Shown here: piece by piece, positions 10,251 to 18,311 of the stretch | Numbering within the stretch: the first letter of the stretch is position 1 | How the letters are laid out: the number at the start of each line of letters is the position of its first letter | NCBI GenBank assembly: GCA_964383855.1 | Contig: CAYLIP010000007.1 | Span: 1 to 57,456, forward strand | Reading direction: 5' to 3' | Length of the DNA: 57,456 bases | From: CAZHAC01 sp964383855 | GTDB taxonomy: Bacteria > Chloroflexota > Dormibacteria > Dormibacterales > Dormibacteraceae | Notes under the pieces: model-generated | The model's database searches: none | What the model was told of the DNA's origin: nothing | The model's input: only the letters and a program-made list of their open reading frames with translations | Program-made: the position numbers and the translations under genes

Positions 10251-10273
10251 TATAGTGATAAACGCACTATCAC
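10251..10273 (+). promoter_or_regulatory. -10 element TATAGT with overlapping inverted repeats (candidate operator)
   Basis: TATAGT (10251-10256) is the best -10 for the gene at 10300. Two interlocked perfect 6-bp dyads cover it: ATAGTG 10252-10257 with CACTAT 10265-10270, and GTGATA 10255-10260 with TATCAC 10268-10273. The local AT-richness is unusual for this window. A repressor bound here would block the promoter. Confidence 0.45.
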
Positions 10274-10299
10274 ATTTATTAAGTGCGGGAGGTTTACTC

Positions 10300-10776
10300 A
10301 TGCATCAGATGGTCTGGTTGGTCGTCGTCGTGGCGGCGATTGCCATCCTGCTCGCGATCGCGCTGTTCGGCGCCCTCGGACGGCGCCGGCGGGCACCGTT
10401 CGAGACACGAATGTTCCCCGAGAACTACATCGATCCCTATCACCGGCGAATCGACGAGATCGAGAGGATGTTCGTCAACCAGCCCCGGGAGGCGGTGGCC
10501 GCCGCCAAGCTCCTGGTCGACGACATGCTCACCCGGCAGGGCTACCCGGTCCGGATCAGCAACGAGGAGCGCGTGCGCGACATGCGCCACAACAACCGGA
10601 CCCATGCCGACCGGTACCGGCTGGCGACCTCGCTCAAGTCGGACCCCTCGACCGAGGACCTGCGCCGTGCGCTCCAGGCCTATCTGGAAACCGCGCGCGA
10701 CCTGGTCGGCGAGGCGCGCCGGCGTTACGGCAGCGAATCCAAGTCCGAGGAGGCACGGCCGGAGATCGCCGGCTAG
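10300..10776 (+). CDS. Small single-TM protein of unknown function
   Basis: A 158-residue protein with one N-terminal TM segment (about residues 5-26, MVWLVVVVAAIAILLAIALF), followed by the basic stop-transfer GRRRR and a helical cytoplasmic domain of about 120 residues. The tail has an alternating charged pattern (DPYHRRIDEIERMFVNQP, EDLRRALQAYLETARDLV) suggesting a helical bundle. A GGGAGG Shine-Dalgarno lies 7 nt before ATG 10300, so this gene has a true leader, unlike most neighbours. I do not recognise the family. The candidate operator upstream suggests regulated expression. Confidence 0.75.
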   Translation: MHQMVWLVVVVAAIAILLAIALFGALGRRRRAPFETRMFPENYIDPYHRRIDEIERMFVNQPREAVAAAKLLVDDMLTRQGYPVRISNEERVRDMRHNNRTHADRYRLATSLKSDPSTEDLRRALQAYLETARDLVGEARRRYGSESKSEEARPEIAG

Positions 10777-10800
10777 CGCAAGCCTGCCGTCAAGCCCGGC

Positions 10801-10806
10801 TAGGCT
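10801..10806 (+). promoter_or_regulatory. -10 element TAGGCT of the SDR gene
   Basis: It sits 8 nt before ATG 10815. Confidence 0.5.
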
Positions 10807-10814
10807 AGCCGGGA

Positions 10815-11588
10815 ATGCGGTTGAAGGGAGCGGTGGTCCTGGTCACGGGCGCCTCGTCCGGGATCGGGGCCGCCACCGCGCGCCGGTTCGCCAGGGCCGG
10901 CGCGCGGCTGTGCATCTGCGCGCGCCGGCTTGACCGCCTGCACGACGTCGCCGAGCAGTGCCGGGCGCTGGGCGCGCAGGCGGTCTCCGTGCGTCGGACG
11001 GACGTCTCCCGTCCGTCCGACGTGCGCGCCTTCGTCGCCGGCGCCCTCCGGGATTTCGAGCGCGTGGACGTCCTCGTCAACAACGCCGGCGTGGGCTGGC
11101 GTGGGCGCTTTGCCGAAATGCCCGACGAGGCCATCCGGGAGCTCCTGGAGACCAACCTGGTCGGGCTCGGGGCCTCCATCCAGGCCGTGCTTCCGGTGAT
11201 GCTGCAGCAGAACTCGGGCGTGATCATCAACGTGGCCTCGGTCACCGGCTTCCGGGCGGTGCCCTATTCGGCCTGGTACAGCGCCACCAAGCACGCCGTG
11301 GTCGGCCTCTCGCACGCGCTGCGCGGCGAGCTGAGCGGGACGGGCGTCAAGGTCTGCGCGGTCTATCCCGGGACCACCGACACCGAGTTCTTCAAGGGCA
11401 TGGAGCCGAGCGGGGTGGCGCAGACCGCCGACTGGGTCGCCCGCGCGGTGGTCAGGACTGCCCGCTGGCCGCGGCGGGATGTCGTCCTGGCGCCCTACCG
11501 CCTGGCGATGCTGGCGGAGCCGGTCCTCGGGGGGCCGCTCGACCACATCCTGGGCGAGATCCGGCGCCGCAAGCTCACCGGGTCGTGA
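10815..11588 (+). CDS. Short-chain dehydrogenase/reductase (SDR)
   Basis: A 257-residue classical SDR: cofactor motif TGASSGIG near residue 12, NNAGVGW, the catalytic Ser in NVASVTG and the YSATK catalytic Tyr/Lys pair. The C-terminus is basic (RRRKLTGS). SDRs of this DltE/YdfG-like shape reduce or oxidise small alcohols or ketones; the substrate cannot be read from the sequence. It starts 38 nt after the preceding gene but has its own TANNNT promoter. It converges on the Ser/Thr kinase gene. Confidence 0.9.
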   Translation: MRLKGAVVLVTGASSGIGAATARRFARAGARLCICARRLDRLHDVAEQCRALGAQAVSVRRTDVSRPSDVRAFVAGALRDFERVDVLVNNAGVGWRGRFAEMPDEAIRELLETNLVGLGASIQAVLPVMLQQNSGVIINVASVTGFRAVPYSAWYSATKHAVVGLSHALRGELSGTGVKVCAVYPGTTDTEFFKGMEPSGVAQTADWVARAVVRTARWPRRDVVLAPYRLAMLAEPVLGGPLDHILGEIRRRKLTGS

Positions 11589-11622
11589 CCGCCGCCGGCG
11601 GCGGCGCCGGTGCTGCCCCGGA

Positions 11623-13204
11623 TCAGCGCAGCAGCTGAGCCGACAGCAGCGCCGCCGAGCCGGACGCCGCCGCCGCCAGCATCACCATCCCGAGACAGCC
11701 GAGGGCCCGCCTGACGGCTATCGGCCTGGCCGGGGGGCTGGGACTGGAGGCGCCGGCCTGAACTGGCGGCCCGCTCTGCTGATGTGGCGGAACGGCGCCT
11801 GTCGGCGGTGCGACCGGGGGCATCGGCGCCATCGCGGGAGCCGGCGCCGGAGCCGCGATCGGCCCGGCGTAGCCGGCGGGCGCGGCGCTGACCGGCCCGG
11901 GGCCGGCGGCGGGGACCATCTTCGTGAGATCGGCGCCCGGCTCCAGCGACCGCTGCCAGCCAGGCGTGATGCGATCGGCGACTCTGGTCAGGGCCTCGTC
12001 GAACTCGGCGCCGGTCTGGAATCGCTCCTCGGGCCTCTTTCCCAGCGCGCGAAGCATCACCTGCTCGAGCTCCTGGTCGACGTCGGGCCGGTGGATGGCC
12101 GGCGGCGGGGGCGGGGCCTGCACGTGCTTGGCCATGAGCGTGAACGGACCATCGCCGGTGGCGGCCGTGAACGGCGGCCGGCCGCAGACCATCTCGTAGA
12201 GCATGATTCCCGCGCTGTAGAGGTCACTGCGTCCGTCGACCTTGCTGGTCGACACCTGCTCCGGCGACATGTACTGCGGGGTGCCGACGGTCGTCCCTGT
12301 CCTGGTCGCTGTGGAGCCGCCGCCGCTGTCGTCGGTGAGCCGGGCGATACCGAAGTCGGCCACCTTGACGTCGCCCTCTTCGCTGACCAGCACGTTCTCC
12401 GGCTTCATATCGCGGTGGACGATGGCGTGCCGGTGCGCGTAATTGAGCCCCTGCAGGACGGCATGCATGATCGCGAAGACCTGGGGCATGGGCACCATCC
12501 CCCGGTTCAGCATGTCGCGGAGAGAGCGGCCGCGCACGAACTCGAGGATGATGTACCGCGCGTTTCCCAATTGCTCCATGTCGTGCACCTGGACCAGGTT
12601 GGGATGGTTCGACCGGGCCATCACCTGCGCCTCCTGAAGGAAGCGGGTGAGGGCCGTGGGATCGGCGCCCGGGCTCACGATCAGCTCCTTGATCGCGACC
12701 TCCCGGCCCAGGCTTGGATGCTCGGCCAGGTACACCGCACCCATGCCTCCGCGGCCGAGCTCGCGCTTGACCACATACTTGCCGATCATCCGGGCCCCCG
12801 GCGGCGGGCCGGGCGGATTGGAGGGCGGCGCCGCCGGGTTGGCGGGGCGCGGAGGCGTCACCGGCGGTGGCGCCGGCTGGCCCTGCGGCGGAGCCTGGGG
12901 AGGCGGCGGTCCCGGTCGCGGAGCCTGGGGAGGCGGTCCCGGTNNNNNNNNNNNNNNNNNNNNNNNNNNNNNNNNNNNNNNNNNNNNNNNNNNNNNNNNN
13001 NNNNNNNNNNNNNNNNNNNNNNNNNNNNNNNNNNNNNNNNNNNGGCGGTCCCGGTCGCGGAGCCTGGGGAGGCGGTCCCGGTTGCGGAGCCTGGGGTGGC
13101 GGAGCCGGCGGGGGCGAGGGTGCCCACGGTGGTGGACCGGGCGGCGGGCCGGGCGCCTGGCCGCCAGGAGTTCCGGGAGGCTTCGGCTCGCCGCTGTCGG
13201 TCAC
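11623..13204 (-). CDS. Membrane Ser/Thr protein kinase, PknB-type, interrupted by assembly gap
   Basis: The kinase domain is complete: glycine loop LGRGGMGAVYLAE, lysine in EVAIKEL, HRDMKPENVLV, DFGIARL, APE-like GTPQYMSPEQ. The C-terminal segment is Pro/Ala-rich and ends in a hydrophobic helix (residues near GCLGMVMLAAAASGSAALL), so the protein looks tail-anchored, with no extracellular PASTA domain. The N-terminus is a long Pro/Gly/Gln-rich linker with 9-residue repeats (PPQAPRPGP) broken by the 100-N gap; the frames on either side differ only because the gap length is arbitrary. GTG 13204 is chosen because TAGGCT lies 8 nt upstream; the frame could extend to 13228. Confidence 0.88.
12905..13097 (-). 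repeat. 27-bp tandem repeat within the kinase linker
   Basis: Units at 12905-12931, 13044-13070 and (variant) 13071-13097, plus a partial unit at 12932-12943, encode the 9-residue PPQAPRPGP motif. The unknown number of copies in the gap explains why assembly broke here. Confidence 0.85.
12944..13043. other. Scaffold gap of 100 N
   Basis: Exactly 100 undetermined bases, the conventional placeholder for a gap of unknown size; it lies inside the tandem repeat. Confidence 1.
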
Positions 13205-13212
13205 GCCGTCGG

Positions 13213-13218
13213 AGCCTA
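13213..13218 (-). promoter_or_regulatory. -10 element TAGGCT of the kinase gene
   Basis: It sits 8 nt before GTG 13204 and decides that start over the in-frame ATG at 13228. Confidence 0.55.
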
Positions 13219-13270
13219 CCAGACGCATCTCGCAGGGCCACCCGGAAGGCCGGTCACGGCACCCCGCAGG

Positions 13271-13299
13271 TTGGCAGTTTGGGTTTTTTGGCAGATAAT
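13271..13299 (+). promoter_or_regulatory. Housekeeping-type promoter TTGGCA-N17-GATAAT
   Basis: TTGGCA (13271-13276) and GATAAT (13294-13299) are spaced 17 bp, giving a leader of about 37 nt that includes the CGGAGG before ATG 13344. It is the clearest two-part promoter in the window. Confidence 0.65.
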
Positions 13300-13343
13300 G
13301 CGGCCGGGTTCAGCCGAATACATTCATCGGAGGTCAACACCAG

Positions 13344-13739
13344 ATGCAGAATCCCCCCGGCCCGCCGCAGAGTAACCCGCCGGCGGCGTCCACCGGCGTC
13401 GACAAGCGCACCGGCGCACTGCTCAGCTATCTGGCCACATGGGTCACCGGGATCATCTTCCTGTTCGTCGGAAAGAACGACCCGGACGTGAAGTACCACG
13501 CGGCGCAGTCGGTCGTCCTCTTCGGCGGCCTCTCCGTCCTCTACTTCGCGTTCGAGATCCTGGCGGCCATCGTTGGCATCTTCGGGCTCCTCGCGTTCCT
13601 GGTCGCCGTGGTCATGTTCATCTACTGGATCATCTGCCTGTACAAGGCCTGGACCGGCGGCGGCCAGCGCTTCGAGGCTCCCGTCCTGGGCAGCTTCCTG
13701 CGCCCCTACGTCGAGCAGCTGATGAACGCGGTCAACTAG
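13344..13739 (+). CDS. DUF4870-type three-TM membrane protein
   Basis: A 131-residue protein. A Pro-rich N-terminus of about 20 residues precedes GALLSYLATWVTGIIFLFVG and the conserved DPDVKYHAAQSVVLFG, then two more hydrophobic segments, the arrangement of DUF4870/Tic20-like proteins. The function is unknown. It is divergent from the membrane Ser/Thr kinase, which shares a Pro-rich style of linker, so a functional link is conceivable but unproven. A CGGAGG Shine-Dalgarno lies 9 nt before ATG 13344, and a strong bidirectional terminator follows. Confidence 0.85.
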   Translation: MQNPPGPPQSNPPAASTGVDKRTGALLSYLATWVTGIIFLFVGKNDPDVKYHAAQSVVLFGGLSVLYFAFEILAAIVGIFGLLAFLVAVVMFIYWIICLYKAWTGGGQRFEAPVLGSFLRPYVEQLMNAVN

Positions 13740-13752
13740 ACAGCGACACCTC

Positions 13753-13780
13753 AAAGGGCCCCGCCCGGCGGGGCCCTTTT
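13753..13780. terminator. Strong bidirectional rho-independent terminator
   Basis: A perfect 12-bp stem (13753-13764 with 13768-13779) with a 3-nt loop, bounded by A-runs and T-runs on both sides. It serves the DUF4870 gene on plus and the coiled-coil gene on minus, whose TAG begins right beside it. Confidence 0.9.
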
Positions 13781-14011
13781 CTATTTCGGCGAGCGGAGCG
13801 CCGCCAACGCGGACTCGATCCCGGCCTGCAGCTCGTCGCGGGCCGCCCGAGCCTCCTCGAGCAGAGCTCGGAGGCGGCTCACCTCGTCCTCCAGGCGCCT
13901 GATGCGGGGATCGTTGCGGCCGGCCGACCGCCGCAGGTCCTCAGCCTCAAGCCGCAGCCTCTCATTGGCCACCATCAGCTCGCGCCGATCGGCCAGCAGC
14001 TGCTGGATCAC
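13781..14011 (-). CDS. Small coiled-coil protein
   Basis: A 76-residue, almost wholly helical protein. Heptads run from LLADRRELMVANERLRLEAE to RIRRLEDEVSRLRALLEEAR. Start GTG 14011 is inferred from a GAGG-type Shine-Dalgarno; the frame stays open to 14137, overlapping the upstream gene, but that extension is Ser/Arg low complexity. It starts 20 nt after the stop of the 108-residue gene, so the two are probably co-transcribed. No family is recognised. Confidence 0.6.
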   Translation of the reverse strand: MIQQLLADRRELMVANERLRLEAEDLRRSAGRNDPRIRRLEDEVSRLRALLEEARAARDELQAGIESALAALRSPK

Positions 14012-14030
14012 GCCCGGGGGCCCCTCGCTG

Positions 14031-14357
14031 TCAGGAGGCCGAGCCGGTTCTCTCCCCCTGGTTGACGTAGCGGCAGACCCCCGGCTGGAACTCACGGAGC
14101 CGCAGGTGCTCCATCTCGCCCCTGAGGTAAGCGGCAACCCGGTCCTGGGCGAGACGGACCTTGGCGCCGGAGATGTTCACGCTGCCTTCCGCCGACGGGT
14201 ATCGATAGAGGTAGCGGCCGTCGATCAGCAGGCAGATCGCCAGCACCTCCCGCTCGTCCTCGATGACGTGTTTGAAGCAGGGCACGGCCCGGCGGGTCAG
14301 CTCGCGGACCGGAAACCCTCCGACCCGCCCGAACACGACGTCGAGGGGTGAGCGCAT
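14031..14357 (-). CDS. Hypothetical 108-residue protein
   Basis: A small soluble protein opening MRSPLDVVFGRVGGFPVRE, with strand-like segments (AICLLIDGRYLYRYP) and two cysteines (AVPCFKHV, PGVCRYV). I do not recognise the family. ATG 14357 has TAGCAT 8 nt upstream, which supports it being a real transcription-unit start. The coiled-coil gene follows. Confidence 0.6.
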   Translation of the reverse strand: MRSPLDVVFGRVGGFPVRELTRRAVPCFKHVIEDEREVLAICLLIDGRYLYRYPSAEGSVNISGAKVRLAQDRVAAYLRGEMEHLRLREFQPGVCRYVNQGERTGSAS

Positions 14358-14365
14358 CGCTGCCC

Positions 14366-14371
14366 ATGCTA
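14366..14371 (-). promoter_or_regulatory. -10 element TAGCAT, 8 nt before ATG 14357
   Basis: It lies in the 11-nt gap after the radical-SAM gene stop, so the promoter overlaps that gene's 3' end. Confidence 0.5.
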
Positions 14372-15295
14372 AGTGAGGAGGGACAGCTGCTGGGGGCGCG
14401 GCGCCGGGCGAAGGAACTCGACGCGCCGCGGGGCGACCGCGTTGCGGCGGGCCAGCTCGCGAACCCGCTCCTGCACCGGCCCCACCTGCTCACGGGGCAG
14501 GTAGGCACCTCGCGAGTAGAGCTCCAGGTAGCGCTCCACCAGTTCGGGCCAGTGGCGCGCCAGTGATTCCATGAAGTGCTCGCGCGTGCCCGGCCGGAGA
14601 TAGAGGACATTGGCCCAGATGCCGGCCGCGCCGGCCGCCCGGGCGGCCTGCACGACCCGGCTCATCTGCTCGGGCGAGTCGGAGAGCCCGGGCAGAATGG
14701 GCGCCATGCCGACGCTGGCCCGGATGCCGGCGGCGGCCAGCCGCTCGAGCGCGCGCAGCCGCTGCCGGGGGTGCGCGGTGCCCGGCTCGGTGCGCCGCCA
14801 GACCTCGTCGTCCAGGGTGGGGATGCTGAAAGTGACCGTCGCCTCGGCGCGCCCGGCCAGCGTCTTCAGAACGTCGATGTCGCGCACGATCATGGGCCCG
14901 CGCGTTATCAGCCCCATCGGATTGGCGAAGTCGGCGAAGACCTCGAGGCAGGCCCGGGTCAGGCGGTAGCGGCCCTCGGCCGGCTGGTAGGGGTCGGTGG
15001 CGGCGCCCACCGCCACTCCCTCACCCTTCCAGCTTCGCCGTCCGAGCTCCTGGCGGAGAACCGCCGCGACGTTGGTCTTGACGCGAATGGCCCTTCCATA
15101 GCGATCGTCCGAGGGCCTGTCGGCGCGCCTCTCGAACGCGCGCACGTAACAGAACGTGCAGCGGTGCTCGCAGCCCATGTAGGGGTTGAGCGACCAGTTG
15201 AAGGGCATTCCCCTGACCCGGTTGAGCGCCACCTTGCAGGGCTGCTCCAGCAGCTCGACGTCCGCGCGCCGGGGCTCCAGGTCGAGGGCGGCCAT
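14369..15295 (-). CDS. Radical SAM protein, Rv2578c / SplB-like family
   Basis: A 308-residue protein. The 4Fe-4S cluster motif CEHRCTFCY (CxxxCxxC) is near residue 42, preceded by the family phrase FNWSLNPYMGC and followed by GAATDPYQPAEG and TRGPMIVRDID. This is the Rv2578c-type radical SAM group, related to spore photoproduct lyase; the substrate is unknown. ATG 15295 has TAGACT 6 nt upstream. It is followed on the same strand by two small hypothetical genes. Confidence 0.9.
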   Translation of the reverse strand: MAALDLEPRRADVELLEQPCKVALNRVRGMPFNWSLNPYMGCEHRCTFCYVRAFERRADRPSDDRYGRAIRVKTNVAAVLRQELGRRSWKGEGVAVGAATDPYQPAEGRYRLTRACLEVFADFANPMGLITRGPMIVRDIDVLKTLAGRAEATVTFSIPTLDDEVWRRTEPGTAHPRQRLRALERLAAAGIRASVGMAPILPGLSDSPEQMSRVVQAARAAGAAGIWANVLYLRPGTREHFMESLARHWPELVERYLELYSRGAYLPREQVGPVQERVRELARRNAVAPRRVEFLRPAPRPQQLSLLT

Positions 15296-15301
15296 CCGCC
15301 G

Positions 15302-15307
15302 AGTCTA
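15302..15307 (-). promoter_or_regulatory. -10 element TAGACT, 6 nt before ATG 15295
   Basis: It lies in the short gap downstream of the endonuclease III gene. Confidence 0.5.
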
Positions 15308-15328
15308 GAACAAACGTTCGGGCCTGGG

Positions 15329-15991
15329 TTATGGCCTGACCAGGGACGAGGGGCAGAAGTCATTGAGCAGGCACTGCTCGCAGAGAGGCCGGCGGGCCAG
15401 GCAGACCCGGCGCCCGTGAAGGATCAGCCGCAGTGAGAAGTCCGTCCACTCGCGCCGGGGGACGATCGCGCAGACGATCCTCTCGATCTTCGCGGGATCG
15501 GTCGTGCCGGCCAGCCGGAGCCGGTTGGTCAGCCGGTTGACGTGGGTGTCCACCGGAAATCCGGGGATCCCGAAGCCCACGCCGAGGATGACGTTGGCGG
15601 TCTTGCGGCCGATGCCGGGCAGGGCGGTGAGGGCGTCCATGTCGGGCGGCACCCGCCCGCCGTGATCCTCGACCAGGCGGCGGGCGCAGGCGATGATGGC
15701 CCGCGTCTTGGCTCGGAAAAAGCCGGTGGCCTTGACGATGACCTCGACCTCGGCGGGGTCGGCGGCGGCCAGATCGGCCGGCTCCGGATAGCGGGCGAAG
15801 AGGACCGGCGTGACCTCGTTCACCTTGCGATCGGTGGTCTGGGCGGAAAGGATGGTGGCGATCAGCAGCTCGTAGGGGCTGCGGTGGTCCAGCTCGCAGG
15901 CGGCCGGGTACGCTCCCTTGAGGCGTTCGACGGCCAGGCGGGCCCGGGTGCGGGCCCCGCGCGGCGGCGCCGGCGGCTCAGCCCTCGGCAA
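15329..15991 (-). CDS. nth: Endonuclease III (DNA glycosylase/AP lyase)
   Basis: A 220-residue enzyme that excises oxidised pyrimidines in base excision repair. The helix-hairpin-helix LPGIGRKTANVIL, with the catalytic lysine, is followed by the catalytic aspartate in PVDTHVNRL. The C-terminal 4Fe-4S loop has the exact C-x6-C-x2-C-x5-C spacing (CLARRPLCEQCLLNDFC). The start overlaps the end of the yqeY gene by 14 nt, so the two are translated from one mRNA. Confidence 0.95.
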   Translation of the reverse strand: MPRAEPPAPPRGARTRARLAVERLKGAYPAACELDHRSPYELLIATILSAQTTDRKVNEVTPVLFARYPEPADLAAADPAEVEVIVKATGFFRAKTRAIIACARRLVEDHGGRVPPDMDALTALPGIGRKTANVILGVGFGIPGFPVDTHVNRLTNRLRLAGTTDPAKIERIVCAIVPRREWTDFSLRLILHGRRVCLARRPLCEQCLLNDFCPSSLVRP

Positions 15992-16433
15992 GGAGCCTGC
16001 GCGCCACCGCCGCGATCTCGCCTCCCTCGGCCCTGCCCGCGAGGCGGCGCGACGCCTCCTTCATCACCTGGCCCAGGGCGCCCTGGCCCTCGGGCCGGAC
16101 CTCCTGGATGACCTTGCGGATCTCGGACTCCAGCTCGGCCTGGCTGAGGCCGGCGGGGAGGTAGGCCCGCAGGATCTCGGCCTCGCTCTGCTCCTTGGTG
16201 GCCGCCTCGGGGCGGCCGGCTGACCGGTACGCCTCGGAGGCCTCCTCTCGGCGCTTGACCTCGCGCCGGAGTACCCGCAGCACCAGCGCGTCGTCCGGCT
16301 GAGGTGCCGCGCCCGGAGCCTTGGTCGCCTTGACGACCTCGCTCTTGAGCATGCCCAGGGTGCTCACAGCCAGCTCATCACGGCGCTTGCGCGCCTCGAA
16401 CATGTCCGAATCGACCCTCTCGAAGAGCCCCAC
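15978..16433 (-). CDS. GatB/YqeY domain-containing protein
   Basis: A 151-residue helical protein typical of free-standing YqeY proteins: EARKRRDELAVSTLGMLKSE, RREVKRREEASEAYRSAGR and the C-terminal GQGALGQVMKEASRRLAG. The domain matches the tail of GatB and may bind tRNA; its free-standing role is unsettled. The start is GTG 16433 with a weaker -10-like GACAAT 7 nt upstream. It is first gene of a pair with nth. Confidence 0.88.
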   Translation of the reverse strand: MGLFERVDSDMFEARKRRDELAVSTLGMLKSEVVKATKAPGAAPQPDDALVLRVLRREVKRREEASEAYRSAGRPEAATKEQSEAEILRAYLPAGLSQAELESEIRKVIQEVRPEGQGALGQVMKEASRRLAGRAEGGEIAAVARRLLAEG

Positions 16434-16461
16434 GCGAGCGATTGTCGCAGGCTCCGCTTGT

Positions 16462-16467
16462 TAACCT
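16462..16467 (+). promoter_or_regulatory. -10 element TAACCT, 8 nt before ATG 16476
   Basis: It lies in a 42-nt divergent spacer shared with the yqeY gene. Confidence 0.5.
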
Positions 16468-16475
16468 GCGCGCGC

Positions 16476-17072
16476 ATGGGTCTGCTCCTGGGTCCTGTCG
16501 TCGCCCTGCTCGGCGTCCTTCTCGCCTACCTCGTCCTGCGCACGCGCGCGCGCCACCGGGAGTCCCTCTACTCGGTGCGCCGGAGCCTGCTCCAGGAGCG
16601 GGCGAGCGTGCGGCGGGAGCGGGCGCTTGCACCGGAGCCGCCCGCCCAGCCCGACCCGCCGCCGGTGGCGGCGCCTGAGCCGGCGGCGAGCGCGGAGCCC
16701 GAGGCGCCGCCGGCGGTCCCGCCTTCCCCGCCCGCTTCGACGTGGGACAGCTCGCCCCTCCCGCCCCGTGCCGCCGGAGCTCTGGCCGCCGGGCCTGGGG
16801 CGGCGCCGCCCGGGTTCGAGTCGTCGGCGCCCGCCTTCCCGCCGCCGGCAGCCGCGGCCGAGGCCGCCCAGGCGGCCGAGGTGGCTCCTGGGACCGCCGA
16901 GGTCGCTCCGCCGCCGGTGGTCGAGGACGACCTGGCGGCCGGCGGCCAGGCGCCCGAACCGGAGCCGGCGGCCGGGCGGGCCGTTCAGTCTGTGACCGGC
17001 TACCTGGTCCTGCTCGGCGCGCTGGTGGTCGTGCTGCTCGGGATCCTCCTCATGTTCGCCACCTCGCGCTAG
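16476..17072 (+). CDS. Bitopic membrane protein with Pro/Ala-rich middle
   Basis: A 198-residue protein with an N-terminal TM segment (GLLLGPVVALLGVLLAYLVL), a basic helix, about 110 residues of low-complexity Pro/Ala/Glu linker, and a C-terminal TM helix ending MFATSR. No catalytic motif is seen. It is 9 nt upstream of the membrane glycosyltransferase gene, so they are probably co-expressed. Family and function are unknown. Confidence 0.65.
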   Translation: MGLLLGPVVALLGVLLAYLVLRTRARHRESLYSVRRSLLQERASVRRERALAPEPPAQPDPPPVAAPEPAASAEPEAPPAVPPSPPASTWDSSPLPPRAAGALAAGPGAAPPGFESSAPAFPPPAAAAEAAQAAEVAPGTAEVAPPPVVEDDLAAGGQAPEPEPAAGRAVQSVTGYLVLLGALVVVLLGILLMFATSR

Positions 17073-17081
17073 CGGGACCGG

Positions 17082-18311
17082 GTGCCGCGCGCCGCACTGG
17101 GCGACCTGCTGCTCGCCTTCGCTTTCGCCGACGGCCTGATCGCGGCGGGCGTTCTGCTCGCCGGGCACCAGGCCTGGCTGGCTCCGGTGGCGCTGGCGGC
17201 GGCGGTGGCGGCGGTGGTCCTGGACCGCCAGGGCCGGCGCCCGGCCGCCGCCGGCGTGCTGATCGCCGGCGCCTTCCTGCTGCCCGAGACCGTGCTGCTC
17301 CTGAGCCGGGCGCCCGAGGCGCCGGTGCAGGACGGGCTGCTGATCACCGACGCTGCCGCCGGACGCCTTCTGCACGGCGCCGACCCGTACGGCCACGACT
17401 ACATCGATAGCGCGCCGCTGCGCGCTTTCTGGCTTCCCGAGCTGCCCGTCAACCCGCTGCTCGGTCACTACGTCTACCCGCCGGGCATGATCCTGCTCGC
17501 GCTGCCCCTGCGGGCGGCCGGGCTGACGGCGGCCTGGCTCTGGCTGCCCGGCCTGGCCGCCCTGGCCGGCGCCGCGTGGTTTGCCGCAAGGTGGGCCGGC
17601 GTGCTGGCGGCAGCGCTCAGCCCCCTGCTGCTGCTCGACTACCTCTACCTCTTCAACGACCTCTTCGCCCTGACCGCAGCGCTGCTGGCGTTCGGCTTTC
17701 TGATCCGCCGGCGCGCCCTCGCCGCCGGGCTGGCTGTGGGCGCCGCGCTCTGCCTCAAGCAGACAGCCCTGGTCTTCGTCCCGCCGCTTCTCCTGGTCGC
17801 CGCCGGCAACGGCCGCCGCCAGACGGCGCTCCTGGCAGCCGGCGCCTGCGGGCTCCTCGCCCTGGCCGTCCTTCCCTTCATCGCAGCGTCGCCCCGTGCC
17901 TTCCTCGCGGACACGGCGGCCTACTTCTACGGCGCCGGCGTCGATTCGTTTCCGATCCGGGGGCCCGGCCTGCCCGGGCTTCTGCTCGACGCCGGGCTCA
18001 TCCCGAGCCGCTGGGCCGCCTACCCGGCGGCCGCTGTCCAGGCGGTCGCCGGCGCGGTGGTCCTGGCCGCCGGCTGGCGCTGGCTCGGCCGCTTCAGCTG
18101 GGCCCGCCTCTGGCTCTGGACCGCCGCCATCGCGGGCGTGCTCTTCCTTCTCGGGCGCACCCTGGCGCCCAACTACGTGACGCTTCTCGCGATCCTCCTT
18201 CTGCTCGCCTGGACCTCAGCCCTCGAGGACGGTGCGCCAGGTGAGCCCGCCGTCGATCGAATCCAGGACCGGACCGCGAGCGACCCCGGCGTAGAGAACC
18301 CGGCCGGCTGA
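17082..18311 (+). CDS. Multi-pass membrane glycosyltransferase-like protein
   Basis: A 409-residue, about 11-TM, Ala/Leu-rich protein. The N-terminal extracytoplasmic loop contains HGADPYGHDYIDSAPLRAF and YVYPPGMILLALPL, a pattern shared with lipid-linked-sugar glycosyltransferases (GT87/GT39-like). A later stretch reads LCLKQTALVFVPPLLL. Donor and acceptor are unknown. The start is GTG 17082, 9 nt after the preceding stop. The last 32 codons run antisense to the end of the BNR-repeat gene, a 96-bp convergent overlap. Confidence 0.75.
   Translation: MPRAALGDLLLAFAFADGLIAAGVLLAGHQAWLAPVALAAAVAAVVLDRQGRRPAAAGVLIAGAFLLPETVLLLSRAPEAPVQDGLLITDAAAGRLLHGADPYGHDYIDSAPLRAFWLPELPVNPLLGHYVYPPGMILLALPLRAAGLTAAWLWLPGLAALAGAAWFAARWAGVLAAALSPLLLLDYLYLFNDLFALTAALLAFGFLIRRRALAAGLAVGAALCLKQTALVFVPPLLLVAAGNGRRQTALLAAGACGLLALAVLPFIAASPRAFLADTAAYFYGAGVDSFPIRGPGLPGLLLDAGLIPSRWAAYPAAAVQAVAGAVVLAAGWRWLGRFSWARLWLWTAAIAGVLFLLGRTLAPNYVTLLAILLLLAWTSALEDGAPGEPAVDRIQDRTASDPGVENPAG

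Noticed and set aside
11479..13491. 670-residue plus-strand frame across the N gap
   Set aside because: Antisense shadow of the kinase gene; reading through the gap has no meaning.
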